Below, one piece after another: positions 36,047 through 44,494 of a DNA stretch of 64,000 bases. Below the pieces are notes generated by a model that had not been told where the DNA came from, did not search any database, and saw only the letters and a list, made by a program, of their open reading frames with translations. Position 1 is the first letter of the stretch, and each line of letters begins with the position of its first letter. The position numbers were made by a program, and so were the translations under genes. Source of the DNA: Bacteroidales bacterium (lineage in GTDB: Bacteria; Bacteroidota; Bacteroidia; Bacteroidales; VadinHA17); contig JALHSP010000062.1 in assembly GCA_022865305.1 (NCBI GenBank), positions 186,001-250,000 of the forward strand, read 5' to 3'.

Positions 36047-37579
36047 GCTCAATTTAAATACAACATTCCCATATTCTTTCCAACCTGTTTCAGTGATTTT
36101 TTTATGATATTCACGTGCCGTTGTAGCATCGCCGCGCCAGTTCCATTGTCCCCGTGGTACTTTTTCCTTGTAACTGTCAATTTCACCTGCAATGATCAGC
36201 ATGGAATCAAGGGCTCTCTTCAATGTCTTTTTCAGCCATTTAGTCTGATATTCTTCACCCCGTGCATATACCCTGTACCCGAAATAGGCTGTTGCAGTTG
36301 CCTCATAGACCTTTGCTGTCAGTAATGTCCTGTAAAAAAGATTCATTATCAAATGAGAATCATTCTCATTTAAGAATGGTTCTGCTTTACCTGCAAGCCT
36401 GAAAGCTTTTTCCGCAGACTTTACTCCAAAATGTTTTTCTGCAATTATATACTTAAGATATGTCTCATCCATTTTTTCCACAGGTGTAACCCAGTTATTC
36501 TTAATTACCACCGGAGCTTCAACATTAAGCCCGGCTTCCGGCGTTTTGAACCTGGCAGGAGCAAGGTGCTCAATTATATCAGTCCAGTAATGGAATTCTT
36601 TATTCACTCCATGCCTGACAAATACAACCGGGGGATCTATCCATTTCCCGGAAACGTGCCGGCCATAGCTTGATTTGTAAGGGTCATAGTCCAGCTTTGA
36701 ATGATTGGCAATATTCGTTCCAAGAGTATATATTGAAGAAGAAATTATATCAAAAGCTTTCATAAAAGCAGGTTTCAGAAAGCGGACTGCTTTGTATCCA
36801 TATTTTTCTGAGATAAATTCATAATAAATTTTATCTGCGGTAACAGTCTGATCTTCAGTATATCTTTTTAGTGCATATAATAGAATCTCATTAGGAGTTC
36901 CAACCAGGCGGGTATCGCCGTAGCGGTCGGTACGGGCTACATAGCCGATAATATTTGGTCTCCTGATCAGATCACTCCACCGTTTTAAAATATATTCAGG
37001 CCAGGTGTTTGCTATCACTCCCTGCCCGTTAAATTCGTTGCAGGCATCAAATTCCATTATCGTCGGCCTGTTGATTGTTCCTGCATATTTATCATTCGGA
37101 TGTGTAAGGAAGAAATCATGTGGTGTCTCCTTCATCATAAGAATGATCTTATTGCTTTTAATATGGTCAATACAACCGATGGTATTCTTATACTCCGCAT
37201 CGGTATAGGCAAATGTCCTGATGTATAATTTTTTCCCCAGTTCATCGCAGATGACGCCAGCGACAGCGTCTACCACTGCAGCAAGCTTTTCTGAACCAGT
37301 CTTAAGCTCTTCAGAATACTGATTTTCAGCTCTTGCACCGGTCTCAATAAATGTCAACACCAGACCATCAACTCCGGGGACAAGTTTTAACATATCACGG
37401 TAATCCTGCTTAAACCATTCCCAGAAAGCCGGGTTATCAAGATTGATTGTTTCAATATCATCTGCATAACTGTCGGAAAGTATGTTCCAGCCGCGGATCT
37501 GCTGAAAATCCTGCCCGTATGATAATGATGTTATTGATGCAATCAGCAGACTTAATATTTGTTTTATCATATTCGCCAT
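35966..37579 (-). CDS. Secreted protein of unrecognised family (TIM-barrel glycosidase-like), C-terminus encoded by a repeat
   Basis: The 537-residue frame has a signal peptide (IKQILSLLIASITSLSYGQ). I do not recognise the family with confidence. GVDGLVLTFIETGAR, IMEFDACNEF, NIIGYVARTDRYGD and PRGQWNWRGDATTAREYH look like parts of a glycoside hydrolase TIM barrel, distantly alpha-glucuronidase-like. The region between ILSDSYADD and INLDNPAFWEWF is abrupt, and a segment may be missing there. The last ~27 residues (YPPGPPLGGLKS and onward) are translated from the GC-rich repeat, so the natural C-terminus probably lay near FKLS. It is 5 bp upstream of the repeat-derived frame of the pectate lyase and is likely co-transcribed with it. 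Confidence 0.6.
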   Translation of the reverse strand: MANMIKQILSLLIASITSLSYGQDFQQIRGWNILSDSYADDIETINLDNPAFWEWFKQDYRDMLKLVPGVDGLVLTFIETGARAENQYSEELKTGSEKLAAVVDAVAGVICDELGKKLYIRTFAYTDAEYKNTIGCIDHIKSNKIILMMKETPHDFFLTHPNDKYAGTINRPTIMEFDACNEFNGQGVIANTWPEYILKRWSDLIRRPNIIGYVARTDRYGDTRLVGTPNEILLYALKRYTEDQTVTADKIYYEFISEKYGYKAVRFLKPAFMKAFDIISSSIYTLGTNIANHSKLDYDPYKSSYGRHVSGKWIDPPVVFVRHGVNKEFHYWTDIIEHLAPARFKTPEAGLNVEAPVVIKNNWVTPVEKMDETYLKYIIAEKHFGVKSAEKAFRLAGKAEPFLNENDSHLIMNLFYRTLLTAKVYEATATAYFGYRVYARGEEYQTKWLKKTLKRALDSMLIIAGEIDSYKEKVPRGQWNWRGDATTAREYHKKITETGWKEYGNVVFKLSYPPGPPLGGLKSVLLSPYYGHNLAPL

Positions 37580-37884
37580 TTTCCCATATGTGAAACTCTA
37601 TAACTTCAGCACAAAGATACGAAGGTACACTAAGTTTTAAATATGATTAAATGAGAAGCATGCCTCCGCTGCGCGGCTGGAATTCATATAAGCACCGGGA
37701 AAGGGTTAAAGATGTGACTGAAAGTATCTTATTGATTTAAAGGATAATTTGATAATTTGATAATTAAACACTTCAACTCTTTTAACTCTAAGTACTTTAG
37801 ACACTTTAGGTACTTCTTCATTACACACCTGACTTTTATATAAATATTTTCGTATATTTCGCTAAACTTTTAATCCTGATCAAC
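37580..37884. other. Divergent intergenic region with short tandem repeat
   Basis: About 300 bp separate two divergent units. It contains GATAATTT three times in tandem (37743-37766, last copy GATAATTA) and the reiterated ACTTTAG/ACTCTAAG words at 37780-37810. TATATTTC at 37854-37861 resembles a Bacteroidetes -7 box for the plus-strand gene but lacks a clear TTTG partner. No gene is visible. Confidence 0.45.
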
Positions 37885-38763
37885 ATGAAAAAAAGAAATT
37901 TGATTACAATTATTTTATTGATTGCCATAACAGGCTCTCTTTCAACAATCCTGTATTCCTTTAAACCGGCTCCTAAAAAGAATATCGGACTTCAGCTATA
38001 TTCTATCCGCGATTCTATCAGGAAAAATGTTCCGGCAGCTATCGAAAAGGTAGCAAAGATGGGTTATACTTTTGTTGAACCTGCCGGCTATGCCGACGGT
38101 AAATTTTATGGGGTAGATCCGGTTGCCTTTAAAGAGCTCTGCAAGAAGAATGGAATGTATGTCCTGAGTTCGCACACAAGCCAGCCTCTTCCTAACGATA
38201 CCAACAGGGATAAAATCATGGCCTGGTGGGACGCATGTATAGATGCACATGTTGCTGCCGGGGCAAAATATATTGTTCAACCTTCGATGGGTGGCGATGC
38301 TTACAAGAGCCTTGAAACACTTAAAAAATATTGCGACTATTTTAATGCTGTAGGAGAAAAATGCAACGCAAAAGGGATCAGGTTTGGCTACCACAACCAT
38401 GACAGGGAGTTTTCAACTCAGCTTGATGGCCAGACTATGTACGATTTTATGCTTGCAAATACTGACCCTGCAAAAGTATTCTTCCAGATCGATCTTTACT
38501 GGTGTGTTGTGGGTAAGAAGAATCCGGTTGACTACTTTAAAAAATACCCGGGCAGATTTGAGCTGTGGCATATAAAAGATAAAGAAGAAATAGGAGCAAG
38601 CGGGATGATGGATTTTGAATCAATATGGGCTGCAAAGAAAGTATCTGGAATGAAATATGGCATCGTTGAAGTTGAGAGATATAATTTCGATGAGTTTACA
38701 AGCTGTCAGAAAAGTATTGAGTTTCTGAATGCTGCAAAATTTGTTAAGATGCCGAAAAAGTAG
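37885..38763 (+). CDS. Exported sugar phosphate isomerase/epimerase-like protein
   Basis: The 292-residue protein has a signal peptide (ITIILLIAITGSLSTILYS) and the xylose isomerase-like barrel: IGLQLYSIRDSI, KMGYTFVEPAGYADG, YHNHDREF (metal-site His), FFQIDLYWCVVGKKNP and ELWHIKDK, then VEVERYNFD. It is the type often annotated as sugar phosphate isomerase/epimerase and secreted by Bacteroidetes. A phosphorylated substrate is unlikely outside the cytoplasm; a 3-keto-glycoside hydrolase/epimerase-type role is possible. It heads a plus-strand group with the remnant at 38860 and the amidohydrolase at 39219. Confidence 0.8.
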   Translation: MKKRNLITIILLIAITGSLSTILYSFKPAPKKNIGLQLYSIRDSIRKNVPAAIEKVAKMGYTFVEPAGYADGKFYGVDPVAFKELCKKNGMYVLSSHTSQPLPNDTNRDKIMAWWDACIDAHVAAGAKYIVQPSMGGDAYKSLETLKKYCDYFNAVGEKCNAKGIRFGYHNHDREFSTQLDGQTMYDFMLANTDPAKVFFQIDLYWCVVGKKNPVDYFKKYPGRFELWHIKDKEEIGASGMMDFESIWAAKKVSGMKYGIVEVERYNFDEFTSCQKSIEFLNAAKFVKMPKK

Positions 38764-38793
38764 TCTTCTGAAAATATTAATAATAAAAACAGC

Positions 38794-38836
38794 CCTGGCC
38801 CTCACAGAAAAACTAAATCTGGCAGGCAGCCAGGGC
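38794..38836 (+). terminator. Weak terminator-like hairpin after the isomerase
   Basis: GCCCTGGC (38794-38801) pairs with GCCAGGGC (38829-38836) across a 27-base loop and is followed by AGTTTTAT. The loop is long and the T-run short, so termination is uncertain. Confidence 0.4.
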
Positions 38837-38859
38837 AGTTTTATATTTGTTAGTTAATT

Positions 38860-39197
38860 ATGAGAAACAATTTTTCGAGAAGAAGCTTTTTAAAAACATC
38901 TGCATTATCAGGAGCAGTCGCGTTATTACCGGGCTCTGTTTTTGCATCCGGACAGCTGACGAATAACAGTTCAGTGGCTTTGAATATAATTTCAACTCTG
39001 TGAAAGACCGGATAAAGGGAGTACATATGCATGAATTATGGTCTCCGGACTACCCCTACAGGTTGTTTTTTAAATTGCTGTCAGAATCCGGTTATAAAGG
39101 TTACTGCAACGCTGAAATCGGCAGGGCCAGCTGTGAACCAATTGAATTCATGAAATACTACCGTGGATTATTCCTTGCACTCCAGAATGCTATCTAA
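38860..39197 (+). pseudogene. Remnant of a Tat-exported sugar isomerase-like gene
   Basis: From ATG at 38860 the frame reads MRNNFSRRSFLKTSALSGAV, a twin-arginine signal, and stops at 39003 (TLTG-less ...IISTL-stop). In the next frame, from about 38990, the sequence reads NSVKDRIKGVHMHELW, then SGYKGYCNAEIG and EFMKYYRGLFLALQNAI-stop at 39197. That is the C-terminal end of a secreted xylose isomerase-like protein (about 300 residues when whole). The roughly 200-residue middle is missing and the two ends are out of frame. Similar in kind to the intact exported isomerase 97 bp upstream. Confidence 0.8.
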
Positions 39198-39218
39198 TCC
39201 TAATAAAATTTAAATTAT

Positions 39219-40295
39219 ATGAAGAAAAATCTCTCCTTTCCGATTTTGTTAAGTTTAATACTGTTCGGCTGTCAGAGCCGTTTTTACACAGAAAATGATT
39301 TTTCGTCAGTATTGAAAATCGACTCCCATATCCATATCAACAGCGATGACGGGGTTTTTGAAGAACAGGCAGCAGCAGATAACTTCCTGCTTATAACTCT
39401 GGGTGTGGATCATGGCGATTCTGCTAATATCAGGAAGCAGTTCAATCATGCTGTTTTATCGGCACAAAAGCACCCGGGGAAGATTTTCTTCGGTCCAACC
39501 TTTTTGTTTGATACTGCAGGATGGGGGACAGAAGAGTGGAGCAAAAAAATAATTTCACAGCTCGATCAGGATATTTCCGCCGGTGCAATAACCGTAAAAG
39601 TGTGGAAGAATATCGGCATGACTGTTCGTGACAGGGCAGGCAAATTCATTATGATAGATGATCCCGGCCTTGACCCGGTTTTCGATTTTATAAAGAGCCG
39701 GAATATCCTTGTTACCGGGCATCTGGGTGAACCCCGGAATTGCTGGCTGCCCCTGAATGAAATGACTGTCAGCAGTGACAGCAGTTATTTTGCACGTAAT
39801 CCTCAATATCATATGTTTCTTCATCCTGAATACCCTTCTTATGAAGATCAGATTAATGCCCGTGATAATCTTTTAAAAAAACATCCCGATCTGACCTTCA
39901 TCGGATGCCACCTCGGAAGTCTGGAATGGAATGTCGATTCACTTGCCTTACGGCTTGACAGGTACCCGAATATGGCAGTCGATATATCGGCAAGGACCTG
40001 TCACCTGCAGTACCAGTCTGCAAAGGACCGCAACAGAGTCCGTGATTTTTGCATCAAATACCAGGACAGGCTGCTTTATGGAACTGATGTCGGTTACAGC
40101 GGGAGCAGTAATCCTGAGGATTTTAAAAAACGGACGCATGACGAATGGACCGATGACTGGAAATATTTTGCAACCGATTCGGAATTGACATCTGATAAAT
40201 TCAGAGGTACATTCGCCGGGCTTAAGCTGCCAAAATCGGTCATGAATAAGATCTATAGCGAAAATGCCATTAAATGGTATATGCTGACAATCTGA
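39219..40295 (+). CDS. Lipoprotein amidohydrolase-superfamily protein
   Basis: The 358-residue protein has a lipoprotein signal (LSLILFGCQS). LKIDSHIHINSDDG gives the HxH metal motif; VTGHLGEPRNCWLP, TFIGCHLGSLEWNVD and LLYGTDVGYS supply the conserved His and Asp of amidohydrolase-2 barrels. It is predicted to be anchored facing the periplasm. It is unrelated in detail to the amidohydrolase at 31889 but belongs to the same superfamily, so two exported members occur 8 kb apart. The reaction (lactone hydrolysis, decarboxylation or other) cannot be determined. It is 21 bp downstream of the isomerase remnant. Confidence 0.75.
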   Translation: MKKNLSFPILLSLILFGCQSRFYTENDFSSVLKIDSHIHINSDDGVFEEQAAADNFLLITLGVDHGDSANIRKQFNHAVLSAQKHPGKIFFGPTFLFDTAGWGTEEWSKKIISQLDQDISAGAITVKVWKNIGMTVRDRAGKFIMIDDPGLDPVFDFIKSRNILVTGHLGEPRNCWLPLNEMTVSSDSSYFARNPQYHMFLHPEYPSYEDQINARDNLLKKHPDLTFIGCHLGSLEWNVDSLALRLDRYPNMAVDISARTCHLQYQSAKDRNRVRDFCIKYQDRLLYGTDVGYSGSSNPEDFKKRTHDEWTDDWKYFATDSELTSDKFRGTFAGLKLPKSVMNKIYSENAIKWYMLTI

Positions 40296-40395
40296 GATAT
40301 TTTTAATTTGGGCTACTCTTCGTTCATCTAATAAAATGTGCACGTTTAGCTAAGAAAATAATAAAAATCACTTGATAATCCGGATTTTTTCATAA

Positions 40396-40431
40396 ATTTA
40401 CACGTGAAAGTACACGAGTAAGTAAAATATT
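40396..40431 (+). promoter_or_regulatory. Triple 12-bp repeat motif, copy A (before the GH43-like gene)
   Basis: Three consecutive 12-bp units: ATTTACACGTGA, AAGTACACGAGT, AAGTAAAATATT. They align unit by unit with 44284-44319 and 59963-59998. This is the most diverged copy. It ends 23 bp before the start codon at 40455, so it overlaps the promoter region. Confidence 0.6.
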
Positions 40432-40454
40432 AATATTATAAAACCCAGGATAAA

Positions 40455-42119
40455 ATGAATAAAATAAACGGACTGATTTTTACCTTGTTAATAATTTCTG
40501 TATTATTTTCTGAGGTGCGCTCACAAACAACAGTCAGGGAACGACCTGCTGAATGGAACAATCTGGTTTTAGGAGGACGATTCATTGACCTGTTTCTTCC
40601 GATGCCGAATATTGGCAAGTTGACCAGTGATACCTGGGGAGCATCCAACGTTATTCCCCGGGATATTAAAAATGGTATTGAAAACAGGAAATACTCTTTC
40701 TGGGGAGGAAATATAGTGTTGGGAGATGATGGCAAATACCATTTATTTGTCTGTGGCTGGCTTGAAAGTTCTCCTAGGGGTCATGCAACATGGCCTAATT
40801 CCACTGTTTTTCATTCCGTTTCCGATAATTCATACGGTCCGTTTGTGGTAAAAGACACCATCGGGAAGGGGCACAATCCGGAAGTATACAGGCTCACAGA
40901 TGGAAGATATGTTCTTTATGTAATCAATGGTTATTATCTTGCTGATGGGATTGATGGTCCATGGACGTTTAATAAGTTCGAATTCCTTAACCGTGACCGG
41001 CGCATTATCGATGGATTGTCCAATCTCACCTTTGCTCAACGGGAAGACGGATCATATCTGATGGTAAACCGTGGAGGAGGTATATGGTTCAGCCAGACAG
41101 GATTATCCCCATATAATCAGGTTACGGAAGTAAGGGTTTACCCTCCGGTTCAGGGGGCTTTTGAAGATCCTGTGGTCTGGCGGGACAATGTGCAGTATAA
41201 CCTGATTGTAAATGACTGGCTTGGCCGGATTGCATTTTATCTGCGGTCAAAGGATGGTATCACCTGGGTTGTTGATCCGGGTGAAGCCTATTTGCCAGGT
41301 ATATCAAGACATGAAGACAGAACTGTTGAAGAGTGGTTCAAGTATGAGCGCATGAAAGTTTTCCAGGATGAATACGGACGGGCAATTCAGGCAAATTTCG
41401 CGGTAATTGATGTAGAAAAAAGATTAGATCAAAGCAGGGATAATCATAGTTCAAAGAATATATGCATTCCACTCACAGTTCCCCGACTACTGACAATACT
41501 TGATAAAAAACAGATTACTGCCACGACAAAAACCATCAAAGTAAAAATAGCCTCTGAACCTGGTTTTAATCCACATACAGATATTGATATAAACTTTTTA
41601 AGGTTTGGAGCACCCCTGGAAGTGAATTTCGGCAGAGGCTGCAAAGTGGCAAAAACTAAAAGGTCCGGAGACGATTTAATTGTCACCTTTAATGGAGAAG
41701 GTAATGGCATTACTGATGATGAATTTGCCGCAAAAATGATAGGCAAAACCAACGACGGGAAACTTCTTTTCGGATATGCACGTTTGCCATGGGTTACTTA
41801 TAATGAACCAATACTCTCAGCCCGTTTACCTGAAATAACACCCAGCGACAATGGATTAAATATGAAGGTTGAAGTTCAGAACTTTGGACAGGTTGCTTCA
41901 AAACCTTCAAGACTGAAAATAGTGTACGTCAAAGATGAAAAGGAAATTGAAGCCGGCGCAGGAAATATTCCGGAACTAAATCCCTGGCAAAAGACAAATG
42001 TTGAGTTTACTTGCGGTAGAATTTTCGATAAAGGTGTCGAGTATAGCTTAATCGTGATTATTAATCCTGAAGATTTAAAACCAGTTTTATTACATGGAAA
42101 GGTGACTCCGGTAAAGTAA
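40455..42119 (+). CDS. Exported five-bladed-propeller glycosidase-like protein (GH43-related)
   Basis: The 554-residue protein has a signal peptide (TLLIISVLFSEVRSQ). Residues about 60-330 look like a five-bladed propeller of the GH43/GH117-type clan: YSFWGGNIVLGDDGKYHLFVCGW, GHNPEVYRLTDGRYVLYV, then FEDPVVWRDNVQYNLIV and YLRSKDGITW. The repeated acidic positions (NPE, EDP) are typical of the catalytic centre. The C-terminal 200 residues look like beta-sandwich material without a family I can name. Exact activity is unknown. It directly follows copy A of the triple-repeat motif and precedes a GH27 gene by 68 bp. Confidence 0.7.
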   Translation: MNKINGLIFTLLIISVLFSEVRSQTTVRERPAEWNNLVLGGRFIDLFLPMPNIGKLTSDTWGASNVIPRDIKNGIENRKYSFWGGNIVLGDDGKYHLFVCGWLESSPRGHATWPNSTVFHSVSDNSYGPFVVKDTIGKGHNPEVYRLTDGRYVLYVINGYYLADGIDGPWTFNKFEFLNRDRRIIDGLSNLTFAQREDGSYLMVNRGGGIWFSQTGLSPYNQVTEVRVYPPVQGAFEDPVVWRDNVQYNLIVNDWLGRIAFYLRSKDGITWVVDPGEAYLPGISRHEDRTVEEWFKYERMKVFQDEYGRAIQANFAVIDVEKRLDQSRDNHSSKNICIPLTVPRLLTILDKKQITATTKTIKVKIASEPGFNPHTDIDINFLRFGAPLEVNFGRGCKVAKTKRSGDDLIVTFNGEGNGITDDEFAAKMIGKTNDGKLLFGYARLPWVTYNEPILSARLPEITPSDNGLNMKVEVQNFGQVASKPSRLKIVYVKDEKEIEAGAGNIPELNPWQKTNVEFTCGRIFDKGVEYSLIVIINPEDLKPVLLHGKVTPVK

Positions 42120-42187
42120 AGGAATTTTGTCCCACACATATGCGGACCTGCCGGTAAACTGATGTTTTATCCTTAAATACTATAAAA

Positions 42188-44116
42188 ATGAAAACTAAAC
42201 CAGAATTCCCTGATCAGAAAGCCACCAGGCTATTCCTCAAGTATTCAATCAGAATACTGTTAGTTATATTTGTTACCATGCCATTGGTTTTCCTTAGCCG
42301 GTGCCAGTCAAATAAAACCGGTACTTCCGAAGCTGAGGGGCTTGCCTTTCACAAGTGGGCGCCAATACCGCCGCTGGGATGGAACAGCTGGGATTGTTAT
42401 GGTCCTACGGTTGTTGAAGATGAAGTAAAGGCTAATGCCGATTATATGGCAAAAAATCTTAAAAAATTCGGATGGAATTATATTGTTGTTGATATCCGCT
42501 GGTATGTAGAAAACGATAAGGCCGGTGGTTATAACCAGGACAATCCTATTTACGCAATGGATGAGTATGGAAGATTTACTCCTGCAGTTAACCGGTTTCC
42601 TTCAGCAGCAAACGGGAACGGATTTAAACCGCTTGCTGACTATGTTCACAGTAAAGGTTTGAATTTCGGTATTCATTTAATGCGTGGCATACCGGTAATA
42701 GCAGTGAATAAAAACACTCCGATACTGGGGACTGATATTAAGGCACAGGATATTTACACACCCGAAGGCCAGTGCAGATGGCTCAGGGATATGTACACTG
42801 TGGTTGCCGAGAAGGAGGGAGCTCAGGAATATTACAATTCCCTGTTTCAGCTTTATGCATCATGGGGAGTTGATTTTGTGAAGGTTGATGATCTTTCCGC
42901 CAGGATAAAAGAAATTGAAATGATCAGAAAAGCCATAGACAACTGCGGAAGACCTATTGTAATAAGCATATCACCGGGTGGAGACAGGCCGGAAAATGCT
43001 GAATTTCTGAAGAATAACGTCAATATGTGGCGTACCTCGAATGATTTCTGGGACAACTGGACGCAACTTAAGAATCAATTTGCGATTCTTGAAAGGTGGA
43101 TAGGACTGGGCGGACAAGGTTATTATCCTGATGGAGATATGCTGCCTCTTGGGAAAATCGGATTAAGGGCAGAAAGGGGAGAGCCCCGCTGGTCAGGATT
43201 CACGAAAGATGAACAGTACACCTTAATGACTCTGTTCGCCATTTTCCGTTCTCCTTTGATGTTTGGCGGAGATCTTCCGAGTAATGATGAGTTTACACTA
43301 TCACTGATTACCAATAAAGATGTCCTGAATGTGAATCAGCACAGTATTAACGGGAAGCAGCTTTTCAGGGAGAATGATCTGATTGCATGGAGTGCTGACG
43401 ATCCGAAGACAGGAGATAAATACCTGGCCCTTTTTAATGCTTCAGATCAGCAGCCAATTGTCGAAAGCAAGGCTATCTGGAAAAGTGAACAGATGACCAA
43501 TGAAGCAGGCGATCAGAGTGTAGATGTTGATATAGATATTACCGGTGCAAAGAAATTATATCTTGTTACATCTTTTGATGATGTAATCGGATTTTCCAGC
43601 CACAATTGCGACTGGATTGAACCTAAGCTTATTGGTCCCAAAGGAAGTATCAGCCTTACAGACCTGAAATGGATTAAAGCTTCAGCAGGACGGGGAATGC
43701 CTTCGATAAATCAGACAGCCAGAGGCGGAAAACTAACCGTTAACGGCACTGAATATAAAAACGGTATCAGTGCGAATGCGACCTCTATAATTGAATATGA
43801 TTTACCGGAAGGAGTAACCAGGTTTCAGGTAAAAGCCGGTCTTGATAATGGCACTGCAGGTGGTGGTTTCCGTGGCCAGGGGCCTAATTCACAGTTTGTA
43901 ATGCCAAATAATGGCAAATTTCTGGTCTTCACTGAAGATCCGGCCGGCCCTGTTCCACCTGATGCTACTGAAGTTTCAGTAAAATTTGAACAGTTTGGAT
44001 TAACGGGAACCCATACTGTTAAAGATCTGTGGACAGGCGAAAAGCTGGGTAAGTTTACCGATGTTTTTTCTCAGAGTATAAACCGTCATGGAGCAGGACT
44101 TTACAGAATTCATTAA
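42188..44116 (+). CDS. Lipoprotein GH27 alpha-galactosidase with C-terminal NPCBM-like domain
   Basis: The 642-residue protein has a lipoprotein signal (MPLVFLSRCQS) with a long basic n-region. PIPPLGWNSWDCYG is the GH27 N-terminal signature. WGVDFVKVDDLS places the nucleophile at Asp234 and WRTSNDFWDNW the acid/base at Asp286. The barrel and sandwich domain run to about residue 480. Residues about 500-600 resemble an NPCBM sugar-binding module (ITVNGTEYKNGISANA-like stretch, EGVTRFQVKAGLDNG). GH27 enzymes are retaining alpha-galactosidases, with some alpha-N-acetylgalactosaminidases and beta-L-arabinopyranosidases. Anchoring in the membrane suggests periplasmic trimming of imported galactosides. 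Confidence 0.93.
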   Translation: MKTKPEFPDQKATRLFLKYSIRILLVIFVTMPLVFLSRCQSNKTGTSEAEGLAFHKWAPIPPLGWNSWDCYGPTVVEDEVKANADYMAKNLKKFGWNYIVVDIRWYVENDKAGGYNQDNPIYAMDEYGRFTPAVNRFPSAANGNGFKPLADYVHSKGLNFGIHLMRGIPVIAVNKNTPILGTDIKAQDIYTPEGQCRWLRDMYTVVAEKEGAQEYYNSLFQLYASWGVDFVKVDDLSARIKEIEMIRKAIDNCGRPIVISISPGGDRPENAEFLKNNVNMWRTSNDFWDNWTQLKNQFAILERWIGLGGQGYYPDGDMLPLGKIGLRAERGEPRWSGFTKDEQYTLMTLFAIFRSPLMFGGDLPSNDEFTLSLITNKDVLNVNQHSINGKQLFRENDLIAWSADDPKTGDKYLALFNASDQQPIVESKAIWKSEQMTNEAGDQSVDVDIDITGAKKLYLVTSFDDVIGFSSHNCDWIEPKLIGPKGSISLTDLKWIKASAGRGMPSINQTARGGKLTVNGTEYKNGISANATSIIEYDLPEGVTRFQVKAGLDNGTAGGGFRGQGPNSQFVMPNNGKFLVFTEDPAGPVPPDATEVSVKFEQFGLTGTHTVKDLWTGEKLGKFTDVFSQSINRHGAGLYRIH

Positions 44117-44128
44117 AAAGAAGTGATA

Positions 44129-44209
44129 ATGAAAAAAATACCGATTCCGGAAGATTGGTACAGACGCAAGCCTCTTCTATTTCAGTTTGCCCGGTTGCTG
44201 CTTAAATAA
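44129..44209 (+). CDS. Possible 26-residue peptide or gene fragment
   Basis: ATG at 44129 opens a 26-codon frame (MKKIPIPEDWYRRKPLLFQF and six more residues) 12 bp after GH27, with an upstream AAGAAGTGATA. The start looks like a genuine gene beginning, but the frame ends after 26 codons and I recognise no domain. It may be a real small gene, or the 5' stump of a gene whose rest was deleted. Confidence 0.3.
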   Translation: MKKIPIPEDWYRRKPLLFQFARLLLK

Positions 44210-44283
44210 CAAGCGTGAAAACAAGATAAAAAAAATTAATTAAGTCTTGTCAGTTTATAAAAAAAGAATAAATTTATATATTT

Positions 44284-44319
44284 AAGTAACCGCGAAAGTA
44301 ACCGTGTAAACAAATACTA
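44284..44319 (+). promoter_or_regulatory. Triple 12-bp repeat motif, copy B (before the third susC)
   Basis: Three consecutive 12-bp units: AAGTAACCGCGA, AAGTAACCGTGT, AAACAAATACTA. Units 1 and 2 differ at only two positions. It lies 176 bp before the susC start codon, leaving a long leader. Confidence 0.7.
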
Positions 44320-44494
44320 AAAAACAATCTTATGTCTAACCTAAATCAATCTGCCTATGGAAACAATTATTAAATGTGTCTGATTTGCTGCCAGGACATT
44401 ATAGCCTGCGCAGCACCTGTCAAATTTAAATTCCGGGAAATTGTCCGGAAGAATTAAGTACAAAAATTTAGAGACTAACCAAAAAAAAATAAAA

